Program-made: the position numbers and the translations under genes
In this document: one piece after another, positions 36,092-45,190 of the stretch
How positions within the stretch are numbered: position 1 is the stretch's first letter
Layout of the letters: each line of letters begins with the position of its first letter
From: Bacillota bacterium
GTDB lineage: Bacteria > Bacillota > SHA-98 > UBA4971
DNA length: 64,000 bases
Assembly (NCBI GenBank): GCA_012842395.1
Contig: DUSX01000010.1
Coordinates: 1-64,000, forward strand
Reading direction: 5' to 3'
The notes under the pieces: model-generated
Seen by the model: only the letters and a program-made list of their open reading frames with translations
The model's database searches: none
What the model was told of the DNA's origin: nothing

Positions 36092-37851
36092 CGGACGGCA
36101 GGAAAGGCCCCCTTGGAAGGCTCATAAGGACGATGTTGCCTTACGCCCACATCTTCGCGGGCGGGCTCGTTTGCACTGTCCTCGCGGGCCTTTCCAACCT
36201 TGTGATATACTGGGTGGTCAAGGAGCTGATAGATAGGGTTCTCTCAGGGCCCGACGTCGCCGCGCGTGCCTCCATGCTGAATCTCATAGTCCTCGGCATC
36301 CTGGTGCTGTTCTTTGTGAGGGGGATCGTTCTGTACGGCCAGGTCTACCTCATGGCGTTCGTCGGGCACAGGGTGGTCGCGGATCTCCGGGAGAGGATAT
36401 ACGGCCATCTCCAGCGCATGTCATTAGGGTTCCACGAAAGCCAGCGCCGCGGCGAGATGATATCGCGCGTCATGAACGACGTGGCCATTGTCCAGACGAG
36501 CGTGTCGTCGGGCATGGCCGAGCTCCTGTCGCAGGTGGTTGTGCTGGCGGGAACGGTGGGTTTCATGTTCTACCTCGATTGGAGGCTTTCAATCGTCACT
36601 CTTGCCATAATGCCGCTCGTCGCCGCGGTTGTCGGGAAGGCCGGCAACAGGCTCCGGCGCATAACCGGTCTCATCCAGAGCACCATCGCCGACGTCACCT
36701 CGGTGCTCCAGGAAACGCTCGCGGGCATCAGGATAGTCAAGGCGTTCACCATGGAGGCCCACGAGATGGAACGGTTCCGCCGCGAGAACGAGGGGAATTT
36801 CGCGGCCTCGCTCAAGGGGGCGCGGGTGAATGCAGCGGTCGGGCCCGTGGTGGAGTTCCTTGCGGTGATAGGGCTGGCTGTGGTGCTGTGGTACGGCGGG
36901 CGGCAGGTCATATCCGGCCGCCTCACCTTAGGAGAATTCATGGCGTTCCTCGGAGCGGTCGGGACGGCACCGACTCCCATAGGGCGCGTCTCTTCCGCTT
37001 ACGGTTCTTTCCAACAAGCCCTTGGCGCCGCGGACCGCATCTTCAGCTTGCTCGATGAGGAGCCTGAGTTGGAGGACGCGCCGGGCGCGGTCGGGCTGCC
37101 CGCTGGTCTTTCAGGCCGCGTGGATTTCGAGGACGTGTACTTCGCTTACCGGCCGGACGAACCTGTTTTGCACGGCATCAACCTTACGGTCATGCCGGGC
37201 GAAGTAGTGGCCCTGGTTGGGCCGAGCGGCGCAGGCAAGACCACGCTCATCAACCTCATCCCGAGGTTCTACGATCCCTCGTCAGGGACCGTGCGCATCG
37301 ACGGCCACGATCTGCGGCGAGTGAAGCTGTCGTCGCTCCGGCGGGTCATCGGCCTTGTGCCTCAAGAGACCGTCTTGTTCAGCGTGAGCGTGGCAGAGAA
37401 CATCGCGTATGGCAAGCCGGGCGCGACCATGAAGGAGATCGTGGAGGCTGCGAAGCTTGCGAACGCACACGAATTCGTGATGCGGCTGCCCGACCGGTAC
37501 GATACTCTCATAGGAGAGAGGGGTGCGACGCTCTCGGGCGGGGAACGCCAGAGAATCGCGATTGCCAGGGCGATTCTGCGGGACCCGCGGATCCTCATTC
37601 TGGACGAGGCCACATCGTCTTTGGATCCCGAGTCGGAGGTGCAGGTACAGGAGGCTCTCGCCCGGCTGCTCCGGAACAGGACGACCTTCATAATAGCACA
37701 CCGGCTCTCGACAGTCCGCATGGCCGATAGGATCCTCGTGCTCGACGGCGGGAGGATCGTCGAGTCGGGCACCCACGACGAGCTCATGGCGCTTAACGGG
37801 GTCTACACGCGGCTTGCGTCGGCGAGGTTCGGCGAGGACCAGGTTGTCTAG
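36088..37851 (+). CDS. msbA: Lipid A/lipid ABC flippase MsbA
   Basis: A 587-aa half transporter with six membrane helices (about residues 15-320) fused to an ATPase domain (about 345-580), the MsbA layout. Walker A is GPSGAGKTT (about 377-385), the signature is LSGGERQR (about 482-489), Walker B is ILILDEA (about 502-508) and the H-loop is IIAHRLST. It turns core lipid A to the outer leaflet of the inner membrane. It starts at TTG 36088, overlapping the previous stop. Its place directly after the lipid A genes supports MsbA over another lipid or drug exporter. Confidence 0.9.
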   Translation: MTDGRKGPLGRLIRTMLPYAHIFAGGLVCTVLAGLSNLVIYWVVKELIDRVLSGPDVAARASMLNLIVLGILVLFFVRGIVLYGQVYLMAFVGHRVVADLRERIYGHLQRMSLGFHESQRRGEMISRVMNDVAIVQTSVSSGMAELLSQVVVLAGTVGFMFYLDWRLSIVTLAIMPLVAAVVGKAGNRLRRITGLIQSTIADVTSVLQETLAGIRIVKAFTMEAHEMERFRRENEGNFAASLKGARVNAAVGPVVEFLAVIGLAVVLWYGGRQVISGRLTLGEFMAFLGAVGTAPTPIGRVSSAYGSFQQALGAADRIFSLLDEEPELEDAPGAVGLPAGLSGRVDFEDVYFAYRPDEPVLHGINLTVMPGEVVALVGPSGAGKTTLINLIPRFYDPSSGTVRIDGHDLRRVKLSSLRRVIGLVPQETVLFSVSVAENIAYGKPGATMKEIVEAAKLANAHEFVMRLPDRYDTLIGERGATLSGGERQRIAIARAILRDPRILILDEATSSLDPESEVQVQEALARLLRNRTTFIIAHRLSTVRMADRILVLDGGRIVESGTHDELMALNGVYTRLASARFGEDQVV

Positions 37852-37906
37852 GTGTGGCGCCACGAGTGCGAGTGAGGGAATCCAAGAGTCGGAGGTGCGT
37901 GGGGCG

Positions 37907-39043
37907 ATGAAAGCCATGGTTATGGCGGCCGGTGTGGGCTCGCGCCTCGAGCCCTTGACGGTGAATGTCCCGAAGCCCATGGTGCCCGTGGCGACCCGGC
38001 CGGCCATGGAGCACATCCTCGCCCTCCTGAAGCGGCACGGCGTGACCGATGTCGTCGCGAACCTCTGGTATCTTCCGGAAGCCATCGAGTCCTACTTTGG
38101 TGACGGCACAGCGTTCGGGGTCACGCTCCGCTACTCACGCGAGCAAGAGCTCCGCGGCACGGCTGGCGGCGTCCTAGCAGCGAAGGACCTCCTTTGTCCG
38201 CCGGGCCGCGCCGAGGACGGCGGCACGTTTGTCCTCATCGCTGGCGACGCTCTTACGTCCGCCGATCTCTCGAGGCTCGTGGAGTTTCACCGCAAGAGGG
38301 GCGCGCTCGCAACCATAGGGCTCAAGCCGGTGGCCGATCCTTCGCGGTTCGGCGTCGTGGTGACGGACGACGAGGGGATGGTGCTGGCGTTCCAGGAGAA
38401 ACCGCGCCCTGAGGAAGCCAAGAGCAACCTCGCCAACACGATGATCTACGTTTTCGAGCCGGAGATCTTCGACTACATTCCTCCGGAAGGCGCGCCCGAT
38501 TTCGGCAGGGACATATTCCCCCGGTTGGTAAGGGAAGGCGCGCCCTTCTACGGTCTTCCAATCGATGAGTACTGGTGCGACATCGGGACGCTTGGTCAGT
38601 ACCGCCTTGCCCACCGGGATGTGCTCGCGGGGCTCACTGGCATCGACATCCCGGGGACGGAAGTCTCGCGCGGCGTATGGGTGGGCGAGGGCGCTGAGAT
38701 ACACGCGGCCGCCGAGATCGAGGCGCCGGTGCTCATCGGGCGCGGCGCTAGGCTGAGCGGCGGGGTGAAGGTCGGCCCGTATAGCGTGATCGGCGACAAC
38801 TGCGTTATTGAAGAAGGGGCGAGCGTTTTCCAGAGTGTCGTCTGGAACAACACTCGCGTGGGACGCGATGCCAGGTTGAAAGACTGTGTCGTTGGGAGCG
38901 AGTGCTACCTCAAGCCCGGGGCGTCCTTGGGGGAGGGCGTGGTGCTGAGCGACGAGTGCATCGTGGAAGAGGGCGGCGTCGTCAAGAGGAACGTCAAGAT
39001 CTGGCCGCGGAAGACCGTGAAGAAGAGGGTGGCCGTGTGGTGA
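37907..39043 (+). CDS. NDP-sugar pyrophosphorylase with hexapeptide-repeat C-terminus
   Basis: A 378-aa nucleotidyltransferase. The start ATG 37907 follows GGAGGTG and gives the correct family start MKAMVMAAGVGSRLEPLT. The N-terminal nucleotidyltransferase domain (about residues 1-235) includes NVPKPMVPVATRPAMEHIL and a GDALTSADL metal-binding block. A left-handed beta-helix follows (about 250-360). Closest relatives by style are mannose-1-phosphate guanylyltransferase and glucose-1-phosphate thymidylyl/uridylyltransferase-like enzymes; the exact sugar cannot be read. It would supply activated sugar for LPS or polysaccharide. Its stop overlaps the next GTG start. Confidence 0.85.
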   Translation: MKAMVMAAGVGSRLEPLTVNVPKPMVPVATRPAMEHILALLKRHGVTDVVANLWYLPEAIESYFGDGTAFGVTLRYSREQELRGTAGGVLAAKDLLCPPGRAEDGGTFVLIAGDALTSADLSRLVEFHRKRGALATIGLKPVADPSRFGVVVTDDEGMVLAFQEKPRPEEAKSNLANTMIYVFEPEIFDYIPPEGAPDFGRDIFPRLVREGAPFYGLPIDEYWCDIGTLGQYRLAHRDVLAGLTGIDIPGTEVSRGVWVGEGAEIHAAAEIEAPVLIGRGARLSGGVKVGPYSVIGDNCVIEEGASVFQSVVWNNTRVGRDARLKDCVVGSECYLKPGASLGEGVVLSDECIVEEGGVVKRNVKIWPRKTVKKRVAVW

Positions 39044-39741
39044 TCGGGGCGGCTGGGCACCTTCGTCCCCGGCGCGGGCCCGGCAGGGAGGGCGGCGGCA
39101 AGCCTGCGCCTGCCCTCGTGATGTTGATTCTTGCGGTGTTAGCCACCGCCATAGCGGCCACGGTGTGCGTCCGGCTCTACGTCAAGCCTGTTCCCGCAAA
39201 CGAGGGAAGTGTGTCGCAGGAGTCCCCGGGCGATTCCGCGCCCGCCCAGCAGGCGACGGCGGGCGATGCCCAAGCCGGGGCCCAGGCCCGTGGTTCTCTC
39301 CCAGGGGCAAGCATGGTCTTGGAGGGCACGAGGATAGTCGTTCCGAGCCCGTCCGGCGCACCCGAGTGGGAGTTCTCCGCCGGCACGATAGAGATAGCGG
39401 AAGAACGCAGGATGGCGAGGCTAGCCGACGTAGAAGGCGCGCGGTACGTGGATGGTGCCGCCGAGACGCGCGTGCGGGCACGGGCCCTCACTGTGGACCT
39501 TGCCTCGGGAAGGCTCGAGTTCGAAGGGGTCATCGAGGTCTCGTCCAAGAGCGGGGCGGTCTTCTCGGCCCGGAGGGCCACTTGGGAGCCGGGGGCGTCG
39601 AGATTTGCTGCATCCGGTGAAGTCACGTTCTCGGACGGGCGCTCAACCATGACCGGCGATGCCCTTGAGGCAGACGCCGCGCTCAAGGAGGCCGTCATGA
39701 AAGGAAGCGTTAGATTCAGCACCGTGGTGAGCCGGGGATGA
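39040..39741 (+). CDS. lptC: LptC-like LPS bridge protein (copy 2)
   Basis: A 233-aa protein starting at GTG 39040 (GTGA overlap; GTG 39037 also possible). It has one membrane helix (about residues 28-48) and an Ala/Gln/Gly-rich linker. A jellyroll-type domain follows (about 90-230), with WEFSAGTIEIAEERRMARLA, LEFEGVIEVSSKSGAVFSAR and ASGEVTFSDGRSTMTGDALE, as in LptC/OstA proteins. It shares architecture with copy 1 at 25077 (WEFDADQV). It opens the second Lpt module and overlaps the following gene by four bases. Which of the two LptC copies serves the lipid A route is open. Confidence 0.75.
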   Translation: MIGAAGHLRPRRGPGREGGGKPAPALVMLILAVLATAIAATVCVRLYVKPVPANEGSVSQESPGDSAPAQQATAGDAQAGAQARGSLPGASMVLEGTRIVVPSPSGAPEWEFSAGTIEIAEERRMARLADVEGARYVDGAAETRVRARALTVDLASGRLEFEGVIEVSSKSGAVFSARRATWEPGASRFAASGEVTFSDGRSTMTGDALEADAALKEAVMKGSVRFSTVVSRG

Positions 39742-40958
39742 CAACTGTGCTCGTGCTGAGCAACGGACACGGTGAGGACGTCATAGGGGCCATGATCGCT
39801 CAGGAGGTGCGGGCTCTTCGCCCGTCCCTGAATGTGGTGGGCTTCCCCCTCGTCGGCCTCGGCAAGCCCTACCGCGACGCCCGCATCAAGATAGTGGGGG
39901 TCCAGAAATCCATGCCGAGCGGCGGGTTTGCAAAGCACGGGGTGGGCCTCTTCCTCCGGGACATACGAGCAGGGCTGGTCGGCCTCACCGCAAGTCAGAT
40001 CCGGCACCTGCGAGCGTGCGCGTCCCAGGTGAGCCTCGTCGTCAGCGTGGGAGATGCGTACCCGCTCCTCCTGGCCGGCCTTTTCGTGAGGCGGCCCATA
40101 CTCTGCCTTTCCACAGCGAAGTCAGAGTACATCCACGGGCACTACGGCGTCGAGACGTGGCTCATGCGCAAGCTGGCCGGGCTGGTCCTCGCTCGCGACG
40201 AGAAGACCGCTCTGGCCCTCGCTGCGGCGGGGGTCAAGGCCGGGTTCGCCGGGAACGTGATGATGGATGGCTTCTCCATCACCGGCGAGAACTTCGGGCT
40301 TACGCTGGAGAGGAAGGTCGTGGGCATACTGCCGGGGTCGCGTCAAGAGGCGTATCGCAACATGGTCGCTGTCCTGGAGGTCGTCCGGCGTCTCGCGGCC
40401 GCCACGGATAACGGCCTTGACTTCGTTGCGGGCCTTGCCCCCAGCCTGAACGGGAGGCTTATGGCCCAGACCTTGGAGAAGGCCGGTTGGCGCTGTGTCC
40501 GGGGCGATGCCGCCGACTTCGAATCGGGCATCATCGCGCGAGTCTATCCCGAAGGACTCAACGAGCCTTGCGTCATTTTGACCCAGGGACGGTTCGGCGA
40601 CGTGCTCAACGTGAGCAACATCGTCATAGGTCTCTCGGGCACCGGCAACGAGCAGGCCGCCGGCCTCGGGCGCCCGGTTGTGGCGTTCCCCACGGACGGT
40701 CCGCAGTTCAACGTGAGATTTGCCAGGGCACAGAAGCGGCTCCTCGGTGACGCGCTGGTGCTTGTGGAGGAAGGTGGTGCCGATGCCGTGGCGCGCGAGG
40801 TCCTGGCCATACTGGCGGATTCCGCCCGCATCGCGAAGATGCGCAGGGCCGGGCACGAAAGGATGGGCGAGCAGGGCGCAGCCACGCGGACGGCGAAGAT
40901 AATCGTGAACTACCTGGATACTGGGCGCTGGGAGGGCTGTAACCTTGAGGAAGAGTGA
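39738..40958 (+). CDS. Lipid-A-disaccharide-synthase-related protein (paralogue B)
   Basis: A 406-aa protein resembling the LpxB-related family known from cyanobacteria and Deinococcus. It starts VLVLSNGHGEDVIGAMIAQE, with GHGED in place of GEASGD, and contains VVSVGDAYPLLLAGLFVRR, VVGILPGSRQEAYRNM and VIGLSGTGNEQAAGLGRPVV. The last is the LpxB-like sugar-nucleotide motif. The acceptor is unknown. It is encoded inside the second Lpt module between lptC and lptA, overlapping both neighbours, so its product may be a glycolipid handled by that module; this is inference. Confidence 0.75.
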   Translation: MTTVLVLSNGHGEDVIGAMIAQEVRALRPSLNVVGFPLVGLGKPYRDARIKIVGVQKSMPSGGFAKHGVGLFLRDIRAGLVGLTASQIRHLRACASQVSLVVSVGDAYPLLLAGLFVRRPILCLSTAKSEYIHGHYGVETWLMRKLAGLVLARDEKTALALAAAGVKAGFAGNVMMDGFSITGENFGLTLERKVVGILPGSRQEAYRNMVAVLEVVRRLAAATDNGLDFVAGLAPSLNGRLMAQTLEKAGWRCVRGDAADFESGIIARVYPEGLNEPCVILTQGRFGDVLNVSNIVIGLSGTGNEQAAGLGRPVVAFPTDGPQFNVRFARAQKRLLGDALVLVEEGGADAVAREVLAILADSARIAKMRRAGHERMGEQGAATRTAKIIVNYLDTGRWEGCNLEEE

Positions 40959-41742
40959 TGCTCGCGCCGACGCTCGCACCGATGTTCGCGCCGGCTTGAG
41001 TGCGCGACATGCCAGAAAGAGGTTTGCGGGCGGCATCGCCGCTGCGGTCGCGGCGGCTGTGTGCGTGGTGCTGTTCGGGTGGGTGGCCGTGGTCGCTGCA
41101 GGTTTCATGTTCCGGAGCGGGTCGTCGGTGGCCTTGGCTCAGGCCCAGGCTCAAGCACAGGCGCAGGCACAGGCCTCCGCCCAGGCCCAGGCGTCTTCGA
41201 AAACCGGTGCGGCCGGCGCCAATGGCACTGACGGCGAGTCCCTCGAGATGACGGCTGAAGAGGTGCGGTATCAAGGCAAGGATCGGGTCACCGTGGCCGA
41301 GGGCAAGGTCGTCGTCGCATACAAATCCTTCAGGATCACGGGAGACTACGCCGAGTATGACGACCGGGTGCCCTGCGTGCGGGTGAAGGGCAAGGACAAA
41401 GCCAAGTTCGAGGACACCAAGGAGAAAACCGTGCTTAGCGCGGTCGAGCTAGTGTTTTATCCCAACGAGGAGAAGGTGGACGCATCCGGCGGCGTGACCG
41501 TGAGCTACCAGGACGGCCGCGTGCAGGCCTCCGGCGATCGCGTCTCCTACCTCGGAAGGGAGAAGAAAGGCATCGTGACGGGGAACGCCCGGGTTGAAAT
41601 GGGCCGCAAGGTGTTCACGGCAGCCTCCATTACCGTGCTTTTCGCGGACGAAACCGTCGTCGCCACGGGCGGCACGCGTACTGTCATCCCCGGTGAAGAA
41701 ATAACGTCCCCCAATGCCTCGAGCTCAAGTGCGGCGCGCTAA
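40945..41742 (+). CDS. lptA: Periplasmic LPS bridge protein LptA (OstA family, copy 2)
   Basis: A 265-aa exported OstA/LptA protein. TTG 40945 follows GGAGGG and overlaps the upstream gene. After a basic start and a hydrophobic export segment (about residues 28-56) comes a Gln-Ala dipeptide repeat (about 66-84). LptA-type jellyroll repeats follow: VAEGKVVVAYKSFRITGDYA, ASGGVTVSYQDGRVQASGDR and VTGNARVEMGRKVFTAASIT. lptB follows 26 bases later, the same order as in E. coli lptCAB. The dipeptide repeat is nearly pure at DNA level and could vary in length. Confidence 0.88.
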   Translation: MRKSDARADARTDVRAGLSARHARKRFAGGIAAAVAAAVCVVLFGWVAVVAAGFMFRSGSSVALAQAQAQAQAQAQASAQAQASSKTGAAGANGTDGESLEMTAEEVRYQGKDRVTVAEGKVVVAYKSFRITGDYAEYDDRVPCVRVKGKDKAKFEDTKEKTVLSAVELVFYPNEEKVDASGGVTVSYQDGRVQASGDRVSYLGREKKGIVTGNARVEMGRKVFTAASITVLFADETVVATGGTRTVIPGEEITSPNASSSSAAR

Positions 41743-41768
41743 ATGGGGGTGCATTTGGAGGGTGTGGA

Positions 41769-42488
41769 GTGTCCATTATCTGCCAGGACCTCGTGAAATC
41801 CTATGGCCGGCGCAAGGTGGTTCAAGGCGTAAGCCTCGAAGTCAAGCAGGGGGAAGTGGTGGGGCTTCTCGGGCCTAACGGTGCGGGCAAGACCACCACG
41901 TTCTATATGATCGTGGGCTTGGAGGCCGTGCGTGAGGGCGCCATCACCTTGGCCGGCCGCGACATAACGCGGCTTCCAATGCACCAGAGGGCGAGGCTGG
42001 GCCTGGGTTATCTCGCGCAGGAGCCGTCCATTTTCAGGAAGCTCACGGTCGAGGAGAACATCCTTGCCGTGCTTGAACTCATGCGGCTTGCGCCAGCGGC
42101 GCGGCGCACCCTTCTCGAGGAACTCCTCGACCAACTCGCCATCGGGCACCTTCGCAGGCAAATGGGGTACACGCTCTCCGGCGGCGAGCGGCGGCGCGTC
42201 GAGATAGCGCGGGTCCTCGCCGCATCGCCCAAGTTCATCCTGCTCGACGAGCCCTTCACGGGTGTTGATCCCATTGCGGTTGCGGACATTCAAGAGATCA
42301 TCGCGAGATTCCGGCAGCAGGGGCTCGGAGTGCTCATCACCGACCACAACGTCCGCGACACCTTGTCCATTGTGGACCGTGCTTACATCATGCACCAGGG
42401 CAAGATCTTGGTGTCCGGGGATGCAGCAACAATCGCGGATGATCCTGTGGCGCGCAAATTCTACCTTGGGGAGCGGTTTACGCTTTGA
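41769..42488 (+). CDS. lptB: LPS export ATPase LptB
   Basis: A 239-aa ATPase of normal LptB length, and the only lptB in the window although permease, LptC and LptA are each doubled. Walker A is GPNGAGKTT (about residues 36-44), the signature is LSGGERRR (about 137), Walker B is FILLDEPFTGVDP (about 157) and the H-loop is ITDHNVRDTL, a typical LptB stretch. It drives extraction of lipopolysaccharide by LptFG. GTG 41769 is the start. Its stop overlaps the start of the following permease gene. Confidence 0.95.
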   Translation: MSIICQDLVKSYGRRKVVQGVSLEVKQGEVVGLLGPNGAGKTTTFYMIVGLEAVREGAITLAGRDITRLPMHQRARLGLGYLAQEPSIFRKLTVEENILAVLELMRLAPAARRTLLEELLDQLAIGHLRRQMGYTLSGGERRRVEIARVLAASPKFILLDEPFTGVDPIAVADIQEIIARFRQQGLGVLITDHNVRDTLSIVDRAYIMHQGKILVSGDAATIADDPVARKFYLGERFTL

Positions 42489-43579
42489 TCGCGCTAAGGC
42501 CGAAGATGCTCGAGCGATACATATACAGGGAGCTCCTCGGTCCCTTTTTCTTCTCGGTTGCGGCCTTCACCCTCATAATGGTGGCGGGGGATCTCCTTTT
42601 CGAGCTCGCGCGGCTGCTCGTGGACGGCGAGGTAGGTGTGGGGACAGCCCTGCTCGTCTTCGCGCTAGGCCTGCCCAGGGTCATGGTCCTCGTCCTGCCG
42701 ATGTCCACTCTCTTGGGGACGCTCCTTTGCTACAGCCGCCTCTCCGCCGGGAGCGAGGTCGTGGCGATGCGGGCCGCGGGCATGAGCCTCCAGCGGCTGA
42801 TGGCCCCGGCGGTCGTGTTGGGCGTGGCCGTGAGCCTTGTCACGGTGGGTCTGAACGAAACGGTGGTCCCTGCGGCGAACCGCAGGTCCGAGGAGATCAT
42901 GTGGGAGATCGGGCGGCGCGGGAACCCGTTCCTTCAGAGCAACGCCGTCATAAAGGAGTTCGAGAACGGGGCCCTCGCGAGGCTCATATATGCGGATTCG
43001 TACGATGCCCGGGAGAACACGTTCAAGAATGTCACCGTCCAGGAGTTCGAGAACGGCAAGCTTGCCCGGATCACCGAGGCGGCGCGCGCCAAGTGGGAGG
43101 ATGCCGGGTGGTGGTTCGAGAACGGGGTGGTGTATACTGTCTTGGACGGAGACAGGGTCGCCTCGGTGAGGTTCGCCCGGCAGGAGGCCCAGATCGCGCA
43201 CAGGCCGTCCGAGGTCGCGAGGGGCTCGCTTACGCCCGAGGAGATGTCAGCGAAAGAACTTGGCGAGTACATCCGTGACCTCTCGGCACAGGGGGTTGGT
43301 GTCGCGCGCCTCCTGGTGCAGCTGTACCTGAAGTTTGCCATTCCCTTTGCCAGCTTGGTCTTCGGGCTCGTGGGGGCGCCGCTCGGGGTGAGGACGCACA
43401 GGGCTTCGACGTCGCTGGGCTTCGGGATGAGCATACTCATCATCTTTGTCTACTATGTTATAATGAGCTTGAGTTGCGCTGTGGCGGAGCGCGGCAGCGT
43501 GCCGCCGCTGCTTGGAGCGTGGTTCTCGAACATGGTCTTCGGGGCGTGCGGTGCCTTGATGATCGCGCGCAAGTCCTGA
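42485..43579 (+). CDS. lptG: LPS export permease LptG/LptF (second copy)
   Basis: A 364-aa YjgP/YjgQ-family permease. TTG 42485 overlaps the lptB stop; ATG 42509 (MLERYIYRELLGPFFF) is the alternative and matches the family start better. Helices lie at about residues 20-45, 60-85, 100-125, 280-300, 310-335 and 340-360, with a periplasmic jellyroll between. A stretch TPEEMSAKELGEYIRDL matches TPAEMSRKELGEHIALF in the first copy at 21559, showing clear paralogy. Probably it pairs with that LptF on a shared LptB dimer; two separate homodimeric transporters cannot be excluded. Confidence 0.9.
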   Translation: MIALRPKMLERYIYRELLGPFFFSVAAFTLIMVAGDLLFELARLLVDGEVGVGTALLVFALGLPRVMVLVLPMSTLLGTLLCYSRLSAGSEVVAMRAAGMSLQRLMAPAVVLGVAVSLVTVGLNETVVPAANRRSEEIMWEIGRRGNPFLQSNAVIKEFENGALARLIYADSYDARENTFKNVTVQEFENGKLARITEAARAKWEDAGWWFENGVVYTVLDGDRVASVRFARQEAQIAHRPSEVARGSLTPEEMSAKELGEYIRDLSAQGVGVARLLVQLYLKFAIPFASLVFGLVGAPLGVRTHRASTSLGFGMSILIIFVYYVIMSLSCAVAERGSVPPLLGAWFSNMVFGACGALMIARKS

Positions 43580-43646
43580 GACGCCTGCGGTGGATCCCCT
43601 GACATTCCTGGCCCTTTCGGGCCTCTCCGGGCCGTTCCGGGGCTTT

Positions 43647-43670
43647 CCCGGCTGCCTCGGGGCAGCTGGG
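43647..43670 (+). other. Stable hairpin before the DUF3084 gene
   Basis: CCCGGCTGCC (43647-43656) pairs with GGCAGCTGGG (43661-43670) over 10 bp including one wobble, closing a TCGG tetraloop. No T run follows, so it is more likely a leader or processing hairpin than a terminator. Confidence 0.5.
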
Positions 43671-43774
43671 ACGGATCGGATGAGGTGTGCCACAGGCCCA
43701 CTCCGAGCCCCAGCCTCAGCCTGCTGGCTTAGTGTCCTTCCGCGCAGGCGGCACGGGCGTTTAGGAGGTACGAA

Positions 43775-45190
43775 GTGTACGGTCTTACGTTAGTACTTAT
43801 GCTAGTCGTCGTCGGCGGGGTCATCGCCTTCGTAGGCGACCGCATCGGCATGAAGGTCGGCCGCAGGAGGCTCAGCATCTTCGGCCTACGGCCGAAGCAC
43901 ACCTCGATGATCGTCACGGTGATAACCGGGATGGTCGTATCCACCACGTCCATTTTGGTCATGAGCGTCGTCTCCAAAGACGTGCGGACCGCACTTTTCA
44001 ACATGCATGAGATCCAGGCCGCGCTCGCCACGACCAGGCAGGAGCTTGCGTCGGCGGTGACGCGGCTTTCCACTCAACAACAGGAGCTTGCGGCGAGAGA
44101 GAAGAGGGTGGGCGAGCTTCAGGCACAGATCGAGACTCTTACCAGCGAGATCGACCAGCTTTCAGCGGCGGCGAAGACCAAGGCCAAGGAGTACGAGATG
44201 CTCACGGCGAGGAATGAAACGCTCGCTGCCGAGCTCGAGCAGGTGAAAAAGGAGCGAGTCAAGGCCGAGAACGACCTGGCCCAGGTGCAGAGCGAGCTTG
44301 CGGAGATGCAGAAGCAGTATCAGAACATGAAGGCCCAGCTGGGCGAGACCAAAACGAGCTATGCCCAGGCCCAGGGTCAGCTGGACGAGGCCAACAAACG
44401 CATCGTGGCGCTCCAGAACACCGAGAGGGACCTCAAGCAGACCATATCTCAGCTCGACGCGGAAAAACAGAAGCTCGAAGACGAGAGCCGCGCTCTCGAG
44501 ACACGCATACGCGATCTCACCCAGGGGGCGAACGTGCTGTACTCGTATCTGCAGGGCATGTCGCAGTATCTTGAGGGGCTCCAACTCTCGGACATCACGT
44601 ACAGGGCGGACGAGATCATTCTCGCGACGGTGATCGAGGGCTCGAGGCCTATCGAGGACATACGCCGCGACGTGGCCGCCTTCCTGCAAAAGGCCGACAG
44701 CCTGGCGCTGGCGAGACACGCGAAGATCGAGGGAAGCGAGAACGAGGCCATCATCTTCTTCACGGATAACCTCGAGAACACCGCGCAGAGGATCGCCGCG
44801 GCCAAGGGGCCGGTGGTCGTGCGCCTGGTTTCAGCAACCAACGCCTTTGTCGGCCAGCCTGTCTATGCTTACCTGCAGTTCTTTGAGAACAAGCTCATCT
44901 TCAAGCAGGGCCAGGTCGTAGCCGAACGAGAGATAGACGGGTCGGCTGGCGCCAACGCTGTTCAGGACGAGCTCATGACCCTCCTAATGGCCGCGAACGA
45001 CGAGGCCACGAAACGAGGCATGGTGACCGACGCCGAGGGGAGGGTCGGCGAGGCTCCTCTCTCAGAGTTCAACGCCGCCGCTTCCAAGATCCTCGAAGCC
45101 GGGCGCAAGGTGCGCGTTCTGGCTGTCGCGGCGCAGGACACCTGGAACACCAAGCCCCCGCTCAAGGTCGCGTTCCAGGTGGTGCAATAG
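43775..45190 (+). CDS. DUF3084 membrane-anchored coiled-coil protein
   Basis: A 471-aa protein starting at GTG 43775 behind TAGGAGG. Two N-terminal helices (about residues 3-20 and 45-70) flank RIGMKVGRRRLSIFGLRPKH, a recognisable DUF3084 block. A long coiled coil (about 80-245) follows, rich in Gln, Glu, Lys and Ala heptads. A compact C-terminal domain (about 260-470) ends VAFQVVQ. DUF3084 proteins occur in cyanobacteria and in diderm Firmicutes outer-membrane clusters, but their job is unknown. The topology suggests an envelope spacer reaching into the periplasm; that is inference. Confidence 0.8.
   Translation: MYGLTLVLMLVVVGGVIAFVGDRIGMKVGRRRLSIFGLRPKHTSMIVTVITGMVVSTTSILVMSVVSKDVRTALFNMHEIQAALATTRQELASAVTRLSTQQQELAAREKRVGELQAQIETLTSEIDQLSAAAKTKAKEYEMLTARNETLAAELEQVKKERVKAENDLAQVQSELAEMQKQYQNMKAQLGETKTSYAQAQGQLDEANKRIVALQNTERDLKQTISQLDAEKQKLEDESRALETRIRDLTQGANVLYSYLQGMSQYLEGLQLSDITYRADEIILATVIEGSRPIEDIRRDVAAFLQKADSLALARHAKIEGSENEAIIFFTDNLENTAQRIAAAKGPVVVRLVSATNAFVGQPVYAYLQFFENKLIFKQGQVVAEREIDGSAGANAVQDELMTLLMAANDEATKRGMVTDAEGRVGEAPLSEFNAAASKILEAGRKVRVLAVAAQDTWNTKPPLKVAFQVVQ

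Noticed and set aside
41141-41195. Insertion-sequence end or mobile repeat at the Gln-Ala tract
   Set aside because: The repeat is in frame within lptA copy 2 and has no flanking inverted repeats or target duplication.
43456-43464. Extended -10 promoter TGTTATAAT inside lptG
   Set aside because: It could serve the DUF3084 gene, but it lies in conserved coding sequence about 310 bases upstream and lacks a -35 box, so it is not counted as a feature.
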